A stretch of DNA of 64,000 nt, from contig NZ_JABUYL010000012.1 of NCBI RefSeq assembly GCF_014897315.1, positions 62,001 through 126,000 on the forward strand, in the 5' to 3' direction. The DNA comes from Proteus sp. FME41 (GTDB lineage: Bacteria; Pseudomonadota; Gammaproteobacteria; Enterobacterales; Enterobacteriaceae). The translations under genes were made by a program, and so were the position numbers. The notes under the pieces are model-generated. The model saw only the letters and a list, made by a program, of their open reading frames with translations, ran no database searches and had not been told where the DNA came from. Below, in pieces: positions 29,760 to 39,649 of the stretch (its first letter is position 1; the number at the start of each line of letters is the position of its first letter).

Positions 29760-30569
29760 TTATGCTTGATGTGTTAATAAATCAACCAAATTTTCCTCAC
29801 CAAATAAGTGAAGGGCGCCGACCGTTACCACATAACGACCCGCAGGGAGATTTGATAAGGTATTTACCCACTTTTGGTTACGTTGAGCCATCAAAATATC
29901 AAACACAGCTTTGCTAAAGGTATTTGGTAAAGGCGGTTGTTTCTCTTTACTATTATAATTTAACCACCAATTGATCATGATTTGCAATGTGCGTGCATTA
30001 TCGTGCCAGTTTTTTAGCGTGTCTTCGAGCAATTGCTGACCATCATCAGGAAAATTCAATAATAGTGCGACCTGATCCTTAATACCCTCTAACTCTATAA
30101 TCGTTTTTTTGTATTCATTAGCATGTTGGATTACTTGATAATCAATACCATGTTGAGGTTGTAATCCCAGTTGCATCGCTTGAGTAGATTGTAAAATCAA
30201 AGCAATTTGCCAAAGTGGTTTATTGTCGAGCTGATAAAGAGAAAGTGAAAGGTCTTCACAGTGCCGTGTAATTTGAGAAAAAAGAGAGTTATTTAAGCGT
30301 GTTTCCAGTGACTCTCTAAAAAGAGATGCCTGATCAAAAGGTTGAACATCTGTTGAGATATCGGCTTCAACAATAACAGCATTTGCATTTTTTATTTCGT
30401 TGATAAGTACATTAGAAAGCGGTGACATTGTGGGAACACCCATATGGATACTACCGACAAGGTGTAAAGAGATATTATGGGGTAGTGTAATATCAACAGC
30501 AGGATAGGGGTAATGGGCTGTATTTTTTATACCTACCCAATGTTTTATTTTCTGAAAAATACCCGTCAT
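29760..30569 (-). CDS. ybaP: YbaP, TraB/GumN-family protein
   Basis: From the ATG at 30569 (preceded by CGGAGC) the product is 269 residues, near the E. coli YbaP length; ten further codons upstream are open but lack a site. HLVGSIHMGVPTMSPL near residues 36-51 and VVTVGALHLFGEENLVDLL near the C-terminus are the two GX2H-type motifs of the TraB family, proposed to be metal-dependent proteases. Its function in enterobacteria is not established. Confidence 0.9.
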   Translation of the reverse strand: MTGIFQKIKHWVGIKNTAHYPYPAVDITLPHNISLHLVGSIHMGVPTMSPLSNVLINEIKNANAVIVEADISTDVQPFDQASLFRESLETRLNNSLFSQITRHCEDLSLSLYQLDNKPLWQIALILQSTQAMQLGLQPQHGIDYQVIQHANEYKKTIIELEGIKDQVALLLNFPDDGQQLLEDTLKNWHDNARTLQIMINWWLNYNSKEKQPPLPNTFSKAVFDILMAQRNQKWVNTLSNLPAGRYVVTVGALHLFGEENLVDLLTHQA

Positions 30570-30678
30570 TGATATGCTCCGTTGAGTATAAAAACACAAG
30601 GTTTCAGCATAACGGATTTATCATGGAATGAAACAACGAAAACCAAGCTTTACTTAGCTTTCGCTGTTTTTACGTTAT

Positions 30679-31959
30679 TTACCAGCTTACGCCAACACCG
30701 CCAGCAGAGACCCAATTTGATTCATTCCAAGCTGTTGACGCTCTGACTTTGATATTTTCATTAATACGATATTGCATACCCCAAGCAAGGGCGGTCGCAT
30801 TACGATAATTACCGATACCAATAGCGGTACTAAATGTGGCTGAATCAGTAAAAGGTAAATTACTCATGGCAGCAACAGAAGCAATACCTTGGTTAGCGCG
30901 TTTTTCAACTTTATAAAAACGACTTTGAGTATCTGATTTAAAATGCTCAAAATTGGTTTTTAGATTTTTAAATTCACTTCTTATCACTGATTGTTCAGTA
31001 TAGAGAGTAGAAAAATGATTTTTTAATGAAAGATTATTGCCATTAATATTAAGGTTATCGATATAATTTTTCGTTATATCATCAATATGATTTTTATTAT
31101 TTGCTATATTATCAGCATTATTACTAATATCAATTCTATTGTTTTCTATCAGTTTGCTTTGTGTATCAATAGTTGTTTTATTTTGTTCTGTGATTTGACT
31201 GTTTTGATCAATAATAGCTTTGTGATTATTAAGTCTATTTCCTTGATTTTTAATTATTATTTTATTCTCTTCAATGGTTTCTGATAATCTTGAATTGGTA
31301 TCTGAAATTGAATTGTTAAGCATACTATAATCTTGTGTTTGTAGTGATGCTAACTGGTTTAAATCTTTCTTTGTATTTTGTTCTAATAATAATAAATAGC
31401 TATTTTTTGTATTGAGGTTATTTATTATTTTATTTAATTTTTCAGGAGCGTTTAAATCATCTAATGTTAATAAACTGTCTTGAGCTCTGTAAATCATTGT
31501 CTTTTTATTATTGATGATATTAATTATATCATCTTTAGTTGACTCGGTTAATAAACTTTTTTTTAACAGATAATCAATTATGCCTGTCTTGAAATCCGTA
31601 TGATTAGATTGAATGTTAATATGGCCATTTGTTCTAATAATATTTTCTTTTAGAAGATCAGCTTGTTCGCTTAAACTACGATCTCTTAAGTATTTTTCTA
31701 GATCTTTAGCGATGTTAGTATTTATTTCAATGCCATAAGTGTTTTTGTTTTTCGATATTTTAAGAATATTATCACTTATTATTTGATTTAAAATAGAAGG
31801 TGTAAAATGTGAGCTTTTATTTATGAGGCTTTCATTTGTCGGATATTCATATTCAGATTTAATCAAATATGAAGAAGCTGTTGAATCTAATGTGATTGAA
31901 AGAACCGAAGATGAATAAATGGTAGCTAATGTGATAATAAAATATTTATTATATTTCAA
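30679..31959 (-). CDS. Trimeric autotransporter adhesin with YadA anchor domain
   Basis: A TTG at 31959 has AAGGGA eight bases upstream and yields a proper signal peptide (KYNKYFIITLATIYSSSVLS), so it is the likely start; a further upstream TTG at 32004 does not. The mature part is Asn- and Ile-rich with long coiled-coil heptads (roughly residues 180-345, with repeated NN-x-NI-type stretches), and the last 75 residues are a YadA-type beta-barrel anchor ending in Trp. Total length is 426 residues. Such proteins trimerise in the outer membrane and bind host matrix. Size and type resemble P. mirabilis AipA, but I cannot confirm identity. It is very A/T-rich. Confidence 0.87.
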   Translation of the reverse strand: MKYNKYFIITLATIYSSSVLSITLDSTASSYLIKSEYEYPTNESLINKSSHFTPSILNQIISDNILKISKNKNTYGIEINTNIAKDLEKYLRDRSLSEQADLLKENIIRTNGHINIQSNHTDFKTGIIDYLLKKSLLTESTKDDIINIINNKKTMIYRAQDSLLTLDDLNAPEKLNKIINNLNTKNSYLLLLEQNTKKDLNQLASLQTQDYSMLNNSISDTNSRLSETIEENKIIIKNQGNRLNNHKAIIDQNSQITEQNKTTIDTQSKLIENNRIDISNNADNIANNKNHIDDITKNYIDNLNINGNNLSLKNHFSTLYTEQSVIRSEFKNLKTNFEHFKSDTQSRFYKVEKRANQGIASVAAMSNLPFTDSATFSTAIGIGNYRNATALAWGMQYRINENIKVRASTAWNESNWVSAGGVGVSW

Positions 31960-32143
31960 TTTTAAATCCCTTTTAAAATAAAATGATGAAAAATATATCT
32001 TCAATAAAATAGAATAATATTTTATTTTTTATTTAATATAAATAAACAGCCTTATTATTCATGCTCTTTTAATAAGAATAAGATGTTTATTTTATGAGTA
32101 ATAAAAACGGATGAAAAATTTATAATATATTGCTATTCTAGCG

Positions 32144-32224
32144 ACAAGAGAGCGGAGTCATGACTCTCTTGTATAATGAGAAATTCCTCTTTGACTGGCC
32201 GATATTATTATCGGCTTTTTTTTT
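32144..32224 (+). ncRNA. chiX: ChiX (MicM/SroB) small RNA
   Basis: The stretch GAAATTCCTCTTTGAC (32180-32195) is identical to the seed region I recall from E. coli ChiX, and is followed by a GCCGATA/TATCGGC hairpin and nine T (end 32224). A 5' hairpin, ACAAGAGAG with CTCTCTTGT, replaces the E. coli one. The likely 5' end is A32144, giving about 81 nt against 84 in E. coli. TATTCT at 32134-32139 is a possible -10 box. The location next to ybaP also fits. ChiX is an Hfq-dependent RNA that silences chitoporin and chitobiose genes. Confidence 0.88.
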
Positions 32225-32274
32225 AACCTTTTGATAAGGTTAATAATCATTAATAAGAAGTCAATAATAAGATA

Positions 32275-32310
32275 ATAAAAAACCTCTTTTACTGATAAGT
32301 CAAAGAGGTT
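32275..32310 (-). terminator. copA terminator
   Basis: Read on the minus strand, AACCTCTTT pairs with AAAGAGGTT around a 12-base loop and is followed by T-rich sequence. It lies 34 bases after the copA stop. Its 5' arm repeats 11 bases of the ChiX seed (see findings). Confidence 0.8.
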
Positions 32311-32343
32311 TTAGTATAATAACTCTACATAAACTATTAAGTG

Positions 32344-35287
32344 TTATTGCTTGGGTTTAAAACGCAGTAAACGGTTTGCATTACTGACAACGGTAATTGA
32401 CGACAATGCCATTGCTGCACCTGCAACAACAGGGTTTAACAGTGTGCCAGTGAAGGGATAGAGAATACCTGCCGCAATAGGAATACCTAAGCTATTGTAG
32501 ACAAAGGCACCGAATAGGTTTTGCTTCATATTACGTAGCGTACCTTTTGAAATCTCAACAGCATCAGCAACACCATGTAGGCTATGACGCATTAACGTGA
32601 TTGCTGCGGTTTCAATGGCGATATCACTACCACCTCCCATCGCAATACCCACGTCAGCTTTAGCTAATGCTGGTGCATCGTTGATACCATCACCAATCAT
32701 AGCAACACGACGACCTTCAGCTTGAAGTTCTGTAATGGCTTGAGCTTTACCTTCAGGCATAACACCTGCAATAACTTGATCAATGCCAGCTTCTTTTGCA
32801 ATAGCATTTGCGGTGATCGGGTTATCTCCCGTTAACATCACTAAGCGATAGCCTTGACGATGTAAACGTTGTAATGCACTTACGGTATCTTCTCTAAGTG
32901 GATCGCGAATAGAAAGTAATGCCGCAATTTTGCCGTCTTGCGCCAATAAAACAGGGGTAACGCCCTTAGCGGCTTGAGCATCAATAAGTGGTTTGATTTC
33001 ACTAATATCAATGCCTGATCCAAGCATTAATTTAGGGTTACCTAAAAGTACTGTTTTATCGTTAATTTCACCACTTAATCCCATTCCTGCCAATGTGCGG
33101 AATGTGTTGATTTCGGGTAAATCAATACCTTCAGCGCGAGTTAAAATGGCTTTGGCTAAAGGATGATTAGACCCTTTTTCAAGTGCGGCTGCTAAGGTAA
33201 GTGCTTGAGCTTCATCTATCTGATTGAAAGTATGAATTTCAGTGACCTGAGGCATACCTTCTGTCAGTGTTCCTGTTTTATCAAAGACTAAGGTATCTAA
33301 TTTACTCGCTTGTTGCAGTGCATCGGCATCACGGACTAATACGCCATATTCAGCCGCACGACCGACACCAGAAATAATCGACATCGGAGTTGCAAGGCCT
33401 AGAGCGCAAGGGCAAGCGATAATAAGAACAGTCGTGATAATAACAAGTGCATAGGTAATTTGTGGCGAAGGACCAAAAAAATACCAAATAGCACCGGCAA
33501 TGAGTGCGATAGCGACGACGACAGGTACAAACACACTTGAAATTTTATCTGCTAATTGGCCAATTTCAGGTTTACTGCTTTGTGCTTGTCGAACGAGTTT
33601 AATAATACGAGCTAATGTTGTTTTACTGCCTACTGCGGCTGCTTTAAACAGGATTGAACCATCTTGAACGGTCGTTCCCGCATGAATAACATCACCTACC
33701 GTTTTTTGCTGTGGAATAGGCTCACCTGTCAGCATAGCTTCATCCATCCATACTTCGCCTTGAATGATTTCGCCATCAACCGGCACTTTGTCACCCGTAG
33801 CTAAACGTAATGTCATTCCTTGTTTAACCTCAGCCAAAGGCATTTCAACTTCACCGCTTTCAGTAACAACTCTGGCCGTGGGGGGGGGTTAAATCTAATA
33901 GACGTTCGAGGGCTTTAGATGATCGCTGACGTGCCCTCTGTTCAAGCATATGACCCAGATTGATTAAACCGATAATCATTGCGCTGGCTTCATAATAGAG
34001 ATGTCGTGCTTGAGCAGGGAAGACTTCAGGCCATAAATTCACCGTAATGGAATAGAGCCATGCCGTTCCTGTTCCTAATGCCACTAAGGTATCCATGGTG
34101 GCATTGCGATTCTTTAAGCTCTGCCATGCACTACGATAAAAATGGCCACCAGCAACAACCATAACAAACAGCGTTGCAATACCAATACCTAACCAAATGC
34201 TGTGGTTCGCTTCTGTTAACATCATATTGTCGCCGATCATTCCCCAAATCATGACAGGAATACCAACAACTAATGCTAATGCAGCTTGCCAACGAAAACG
34301 CTTCATATTAGCGACAGCAACTTCTTGCTGACGTTCTCTGCGTTTTACATCATCTTGAATAATCTCAGCTCCATAACCCGCTTTTTCAATAGCAGTAATG
34401 AGGGCCTCATGATCGATATCACCGATCACTAATGCACTACGTTCAGCAAGATTTACACGTACATTCTCAACCCCTTCAACGGATTGTAATGCTTTATGTA
34501 CCTTGTTAACGCAACTCGCACAGGTCATGCCATCAATCAACAGTTGAACACTGCTGTCATCATCAGCATCAGTGTCTAAATTATTATCAATATCAGCATT
34601 TTCAACTGGAATATCACAAACAGCCGCTGACGATGCTTCCAGTTGTGCATGCGTTTGCGTCAGCGGCTTAGTTTTTGGGAAGTCAGTACCTGCTAATTGT
34701 GCTTCAAAACCAGCTTCTTTGACTGCGTCTATTAATGTTTCAGTGGTGGCAGAACCGATTACTTTTGCGTGAGTTAATTCAACCTCGGCACTTTCAACAC
34801 CGGCAGTGGCTTCAAGTGCTTTTTTGACAGAGCCAGTACAGTGACCACAATTTAGGCCTGAAAGTGTTAAATGAATAGCGTTGTCAGCCGGCGTAACGTT
34901 TGCTTGGAAGCCTTCCGCTGTAATAGCTGAAATTAAATCATCAGCACTCGCATCACCAAAAATATCAGCAGATTCTTTTGTGACATTAACTGCAGCAACA
35001 CCTTCAACCGCTAATAATGCTTTTTCAGTTTTACCGACACACTTCATGCAGTTAAGCCCACTTAGGCTTAATTTTACATCAGGTTGTGTTGCAACACTGG
35101 CTTCATAACCTGCATCTTCAATCGTTTTTATTAAGCTTTCAGCAGTTGCATCACTGTCAATTTTAGCGTATTGAATAGTCACAATTGCCTGCTCTATGTC
35201 ATTGCGGGCATCAAGTGCTTTTTTTACACTGTTTATGCAGTGGGAGCATGAAAGACCTTGTAGTGCGAGTAGCGTAGTTTTTGCCAT
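32344..35287 (-). pseudogene. copA: copA, copper-exporting P1B-ATPase, interrupted by a +1 shift in a C9 run
   Basis: Two frames make up one CopA: 35287-33860 (start ATG preceded by GGAGA) and 33843-32344. The first carries four heavy-metal-binding domains, with CxxC motifs CSHC, CMKC, CGHC and CASC, and the first membrane helices. The second has the TGE actuator motif, CPC in the copper channel, DKTGT phosphorylation site, HP motif and GDGINDAP. They part at nine C on the coding strand (33880-33888); eight C would restore a continuous protein of about 980 residues. CopA pumps Cu+ to the periplasm. The shift may be a real mutation, phase variation or a sequencing error; all motifs are otherwise intact. 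Confidence 0.9.
33880..33888. repeat. Nine-base G/C homopolymer inside copA
   Basis: Nine consecutive G on the plus strand break the copA frame. The coding strand reads LTPP then shifts to HGQSCY-stop; removing one base gives [20 protein letters not shown] and rejoins the second half. Confidence 0.9.
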
Positions 35288-35382
35288 TTTAATATATCTC
35301 CGAAATAAAAAAGCGTTACCTCTATTATTGCGCAATATCCGGTAACTTGCTTTCTTTAAAGGTTTTTTCTTATCAGAGATAA

Positions 35383-35413
35383 AGGCTAAACCTTTCCGCA
35401 AGGGGAAGGTCAA
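35383..35413 (-). promoter_or_regulatory. CueR-activated copA promoter
   Basis: On the minus strand, -35 TTGACC and -10 TAGCCT are separated by 19 bases, the overlong spacer that MerR-family activators need. The spacer holds the dyad ACCTTCC...GGAAAGGT, nearly identical to the E. coli copA CueR box. The start codon lies about 96 bases downstream. Confidence 0.93.
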
Positions 35414-35422
35414 GGGGGAATT

Positions 35423-35836
35423 TTGAATATTAGTGAAATCGCAAGCAAAACAGGATTAACCGCTAAGGCTATTCGGTTTTATGAAGAAAAAGACTTGATT
35501 ACGCCACCGAATCGAGGTGAAAACGGCTATCGTTATTATCAGGCACAACATATTGAAGAGTTAACATTATTACGGCAAGCAAGAGAGGTTGGTTTTAACT
35601 TAGAAGAGTGTCGAGCGTTATTGATGTTACTCAGAAATCCATCTCGGCATAGTGCTGACGTAAAAGAAGCCACCTTAAAAAAGGTGGCTGAAATTGAAAA
35701 AACAATTAACGAACTTAACGCGATCCGTCAGCGTCTTCTTTTGTTAGCCAGTGAATGCCCTGGTGATGATGGCGCAGATTGTCCTATCATCAATCATTTG
35801 TCAGGGTGTTGTCATCATCAAAAGCAACCGGTTTAA
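35423..35836 (+). CDS. cueR: CueR, copper-responsive MerR-family activator
   Basis: The product is 137 residues and starts at a TTG preceded by AAGGGGGAA. It has the MerR helix-turn-helix ([22 protein letters not shown]-terminal 21 residues), a dimer helix, and the Cu+-binding cysteines in the loop [10 protein letters not shown] near residues 112-121, plus a C-terminal CCHH tail. It senses cytosolic Cu+ and activates copA, which is divergent from it across a CueR-type promoter. Its last 47 bases overlap the convergent ybbJ gene. Confidence 0.95.
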   Translation: MNISEIASKTGLTAKAIRFYEEKDLITPPNRGENGYRYYQAQHIEELTLLRQAREVGFNLEECRALLMLLRNPSRHSADVKEATLKKVAEIEKTINELNAIRQRLLLLASECPGDDGADCPIINHLSGCCHHQKQPV

Positions 35837-36278
35837 GCGGGATAACTTGCAAGGTAATACCGTCAATAGCAACCACTTCAACCTTATCACCAGCATGTAA
35901 TGGCGTGTCTGAATATACACGCCAACTGCCATCAGCCAGTTTTACACGACTAAACCCATTTTCAGTATCTGATGATAAAACAGCATGTACTCCAATCAGT
36001 TGATGACTTTTCTGATTTAAGTTCTCAGCTTCTTTTGATTGCTTTCTGCGTTTAAGCCAAATGTGCCAAAGTACCGCACTAATGACCGTTAAAATCGCAA
36101 ATAACACACCTTGAATGGGCCAGCCAATAGGCAGCATCCATGCGAGTAAAGACACGCATAGGGCAGCCATTCCTGACCATAAAAGATATCCTGCTGTTCC
36201 TAACATTTCTGCAATTAACAGCAAGCCACCAAGACAAAGCCAGAAAAGTGCGGGTTGAGCACTCATCCATTCAATCAT
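35790..36278 (-). CDS. ybbJ: YbbJ, NfeD-family membrane protein
   Basis: This 162-residue protein has about three to four N-terminal membrane helices and a C-terminal OB-fold domain (NfeD-type, from about residue 90). It lies two bases downstream of qmcA and is its usual operon partner; NfeD proteins interact with SPFH proteins. The 3' end overlaps the cueR 3' end by 47 bases, which may make convergent transcription interfere. Confidence 0.93.
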   Translation of the reverse strand: MIEWMSAQPALFWLCLGGLLLIAEMLGTAGYLLWSGMAALCVSLLAWMLPIGWPIQGVLFAILTVISAVLWHIWLKRRKQSKEAENLNQKSHQLIGVHAVLSSDTENGFSRVKLADGSWRVYSDTPLHAGDKVEVVAIDGITLQVIPLKPVAFDDDNTLTND

Positions 36279-36280
36279 TA

Positions 36281-37204
36281 TTAATTGCTCTTGTTGCCTG
36301 AGTCACTTTTTTGAGTATTCAGTAATTCTGAAATACCCCCAATTGCACCCATTAAGTTACTGGCTTCTAATGGCATCATCACAACTTTACTGTTGTTAGC
36401 AGAACCAATTTGTGCGAGTGCGTCCGTATATTTTTGAGCAACAAAGTAGTTAATCGCCTGCATATCACCTTTGGCAATGGCTTCAGATACCATTTGTGTT
36501 GCTTTTGCTTCCGCTTCTGCCGCACGTTCACGGGCTTCTGCTTGTAAGAATGCGGATTGACGCTCACCTTCTGCTTTCAGGATCTGGCCTTGTTTTTCAC
36601 CTTCCGCTTTTAAGATAGCGGCTTGACGAATCCCTTCAGCCTCAAGAATATCAGCACGTTTAGTCCGCTCGGCTTTCATTTGCGCATTCATCGCAGAAAT
36701 TAATTCTTTTGGTGGGCGAACATCACGAATTTCAATACGAGTAATTTTGATACCCCAAGGGTTTGTTGCATCATCCACAATGAGTAACAGGCGACTATTA
36801 ATTTGGTCACGTTGAGAGAGAATTTCATCAAGTTCCATTGAACCTAACACGGTACGGATATTGGTCAGTGTTAAGTTGATAATGGCAAGCTCTAGATTAT
36901 TGACTTCATAAGCCGCTTTTACTGGGTCAATTACTTGAATAAAGCAGACCGCATCGATACTCACGTTGGCGTTATCACGAGAAATCACTTCTTGAGATGG
37001 AATATCAAGCACTTGTTCCATCATATTAATACGGCGACCAATGCGATCAACGAAAGGAACAATAATTTGAAGTCCAGGCGTCAGTGTACGGGTGTAACGA
37101 CCAAAACGTTCGACAGTCCACTGATAACCTTGTGGAACGGTTTTAACACCGCTTAAAACTAAAATAATAGCGAATAAGATGATAATACCAATGACTATTT
37201 CCAT
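36281..37204 (-). CDS. qmcA: QmcA, SPFH/stomatin-family membrane protein
   Basis: The 307-residue product has one N-terminal membrane helix, an SPFH domain ([19 protein letters not shown] opens it near residue 25) and a long Ala/Glu-rich coiled coil (near residues 180-245, with repeated LKAEGE/RQ units). It is membrane-anchored and forms large oligomers; in E. coli it is linked to FtsH-related membrane quality control. It is in an operon with ybbJ. Confidence 0.95.
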   Translation of the reverse strand: MEIVIGIIILFAIILVLSGVKTVPQGYQWTVERFGRYTRTLTPGLQIIVPFVDRIGRRINMMEQVLDIPSQEVISRDNANVSIDAVCFIQVIDPVKAAYEVNNLELAIINLTLTNIRTVLGSMELDEILSQRDQINSRLLLIVDDATNPWGIKITRIEIRDVRPPKELISAMNAQMKAERTKRADILEAEGIRQAAILKAEGEKQGQILKAEGERQSAFLQAEARERAAEAEAKATQMVSEAIAKGDMQAINYFVAQKYTDALAQIGSANNSKVVMMPLEASNLMGAIGGISELLNTQKSDSGNKSN

Positions 37205-37241
37205 ATACCTGTCCTAAGTCTGCTTTAATAAGAAAATAAAA

Positions 37242-38099
37242 CTAATAAAGTAAAGAATACACCTTACGGCGATAGTTAGACGCCAAATTATCATTAGCAC
37301 CTAAGGCAGATAAAATATCCATCAGGGTTTTCTTAACTTGTCCATCACCTGCATTTAAGTCTTTCTTGATAAAACCAAATAGCAACTTTAATGCTTCTTC
37401 ATTACGAGCGACTTCATGTAATTTTAGTGCAAGTTGGATTACAAGCTCTGTATTTTGAGGTTGTTGGTTAAAATCATTTTGCAATTGCTGAATTTCTGGC
37501 GTGTCAGCCGCTTGTTTTTGTAATTCAATTTGTGCTAACAAACTATGGTAGTAACTGTCTTGATCTTGTAATGGGATCGTAATTAATAGTGTTTGTGCTT
37601 CTTCATGTTTGTTTAAAGAAATAAGAGCACCCGCTAAAGCCAGTGTAATTTCACTGTTTTTAGGCGCGAGTTGATGTGCTTCTTTTAATAAAGGTAACGC
37701 TTCATCCGCTTTTCCTTCTGAAAGAAGTTGTGCTGCTTGTGCCGCTTTGAGTTCTTCTGGTTTTGGTAATACGTTGGCTAAAACTTGGCGAATTGCCTCT
37801 TCGGGTTGAGGGCCTTGGAAACCATCAACAGGGCGGCCTTCTTGCAAAATATAAACAGTTGGAATAGCACGTAGGCCAAATTGTGAGGCGATCATTTGTT
37901 CTGCATCGCAATCCAATTTAGCCAAAATAAATTGGTCAGTAAACTCGGCAGCCAGTTTATCCAATGTCACACCAAGCTCTGCACAATGTGGGCTACGCTC
38001 TGAATAGAAATACATCATGACAGGCTTTGTCATGGATTGTTCTATAATTTGTTGAATATTCGATTCATTTACATCAACAATATGTGCAGTTGCTAACAT
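37242..38099 (-). CDS. cnoX: CnoX (YbbN), thioredoxin-like holdase chaperone
   Basis: This 285-residue protein has an N-terminal thioredoxin fold, in which the active site reads SPHC (YSERSPHC near residues 32-39) instead of CxxC, as in E. coli YbbN, so it is not a reductase. TPR-like helical repeats follow (residues about 120-285). CnoX protects proteins from oxidative aggregation and hands them to GroEL and DnaK. It sits between qmcA and ybbO as in E. coli (ybbL-ybbM are absent here). Confidence 0.95.
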   Translation of the reverse strand: MLATAHIVDVNESNIQQIIEQSMTKPVMMYFYSERSPHCAELGVTLDKLAAEFTDQFILAKLDCDAEQMIASQFGLRAIPTVYILQEGRPVDGFQGPQPEEAIRQVLANVLPKPEELKAAQAAQLLSEGKADEALPLLKEAHQLAPKNSEITLALAGALISLNKHEEAQTLLITIPLQDQDSYYHSLLAQIELQKQAADTPEIQQLQNDFNQQPQNTELVIQLALKLHEVARNEEALKLLFGFIKKDLNAGDGQVKKTLMDILSALGANDNLASNYRRKVYSLLY

Positions 38100-38183
38100 T
38101 AACTTGTCCCTTTTTGAGAGTTTTAAATATAGATGCGATTTATAAAGCTATTTCATTAATAAGTAAGGGTGAAAGCTGAAAAA

Positions 38184-38969
38184 TCAAGGCTTGCCACTTT
38201 GGCGGCTTAAAATTGCATCCATTAAAGTATCAGGTAGAAATCGTTTTAATATTCTGACAGCATAAGTTAATAGCGTTACGGGATAACGTATCTTAGGTCT
38301 TGGACTTTCTAAAGCATGGATAAGCTTTTTCACCACATCTTCAGGTGTTAATGTGAAACGACTCGCAATCCCAGGATTTTTTACTGGTTTATCTTTTTCG
38401 GCTTGAGCGACATTTTCCGTGAAACAAGTCTGTATCGGACCTGGTTCAATTAAACTGACTTTAATACCAGTATGCGCTAATTCCATTCTTAAGGCATCAG
38501 ACCAAGCCTCTACCGCATATTTGCTCGCGGCATAAGCGCCTCTGCCTGGTGTGGAGATGATCCCCATCACTGAGCTGGTTTGAATAATACGCCCTTCACC
38601 ATGAGGTAACATGGCAGGTAACAGTAACGTGGTGAGCTGATGTAAGCCAAAAAAATTGGTAGAAAACTGTTTTTCCATTTGTTGTCGAGTCACAGCATCT
38701 AATGGGCCATAAACACCGAATCCGCCGTTATTAAATAATCCATATAAATGTCCGTTTGTTAGGCGAATAACCTCTAGAGCTGCTTTTTCAACACTTTCTG
38801 TATCATCAAGATCAAGATAAATAGGCTCTAATCCCAGCGTTTCCATGCGTTCAAGGTCTTCCTCTTTACGACAAGCAGCAAGGACTCGATAGCCTTTTTT
38901 CTTTAGTGCTTTTGCCGCACAGAGCCCTATTCCACTAGAACTTCCTGTAATCAATACCGTTTTTTGCAT
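38184..38969 (-). CDS. ybbO: YbbO, short-chain dehydrogenase/reductase
   Basis: The 261-residue product has the SDR cofactor motif TGSSSGIG (residues 7-14) and the catalytic YAASK (near residues 148-152). E. coli YbbO reduces aldehydes with NADPH and the family includes retinal/steroid-type reductases. The substrate is not known here. It is next to tesA, the conserved order. Confidence 0.93.
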   Translation of the reverse strand: MQKTVLITGSSSGIGLCAAKALKKKGYRVLAACRKEEDLERMETLGLEPIYLDLDDTESVEKAALEVIRLTNGHLYGLFNNGGFGVYGPLDAVTRQQMEKQFSTNFFGLHQLTTLLLPAMLPHGEGRIIQTSSVMGIISTPGRGAYAASKYAVEAWSDALRMELAHTGIKVSLIEPGPIQTCFTENVAQAEKDKPVKNPGIASRFTLTPEDVVKKLIHALESPRPKIRYPVTLLTYAVRILKRFLPDTLMDAILSRQSGKP

Positions 38970-39019
38970 AATTTTACAATTAATCTCGTTTAATCTACGT
39001 CAACTACTGTCAGAATAGC

Positions 39020-39649
39020 CTAACGTGTTAAGTAAGGGGATAACGTTTTATCCATCCATTGCGCAATAAAAGGCTGAGCATCTTCATTGGGGTGTATGCT
39101 GTCATTTTGCATCCACTCAGGCTTATTGGCAATTTGCTCCATATAAAAAGGGATCAATGGAAGCGCATTCTCCTCAGCGAGTTTAGGATAAATTGCTGAA
39201 AAGGATTGTGTATAGCGTTTACCGTAATTAGGTGAAATCATAATTTGCATAAAGAGTGGCGTTGCACCGGCATCTTTAACTTGTGTAATGATGTTTTGTA
39301 ACGCGTCTTTTGTTTGTGCAACAGGGTATCCTTGTAAGCCATCATTTGCACCTAATTCAATTAAAACCCAACGAGGTTGATGCTGCTTTAGTAAGTCAGA
39401 AAGCCGATTTTGACCTTGAAATGCGGTTTCGCCACTTATGCTGGCATTAATAACATTAATTTCAGGGTAGGTTGTTTTCCATTTATCAGCAAGGCGCTGA
39501 GGCCACGCGCTTTCAATAGGAAGACGATATCCTGCACTTAAGCTGTCACCAAAAATTAAAAAGGTATCAGCAGCCATTGCCTTAAAGCTAAATATCATCA
39601 TAACGATAAGGAAAAAGGTATGTCGTCGAAAAAGGTTCTTGAAGTTCAT
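39020..39649 (-). CDS. tesA: TesA, periplasmic thioesterase I / protease I / lysophospholipase L1
   Basis: The 209-residue precursor has a signal peptide ending AMA (residue 26). SGNH-hydrolase blocks are present: FGDSLSAGY (nucleophile Ser), the SGE glycine block, GANDG (Asn) and DSIHP (Asp, His) near the C-terminus. It hydrolyses acyl-CoA and lysophospholipids in the periplasm. Its first 30 bases overlap the start of the divergent ybbA. Confidence 0.96.
   Translation of the reverse strand: MNFKNLFRRHTFFLIVMMIFSFKAMAADTFLIFGDSLSAGYRLPIESAWPQRLADKWKTTYPEINVINASISGETAFQGQNRLSDLLKQHQPRWVLIELGANDGLQGYPVAQTKDALQNIITQVKDAGATPLFMQIMISPNYGKRYTQSFSAIYPKLAEENALPLIPFYMEQIANKPEWMQNDSIHPNEDAQPFIAQWMDKTLSPYLTR

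Noticed and set aside
30950-31400. Repeated Asn/Ile motifs in the adhesin taken as tandem DNA repeats
   Set aside because: The periodicity is at the coiled-coil heptad level and the DNA copies are not near-identical, so it is protein structure, not a DNA repeat.
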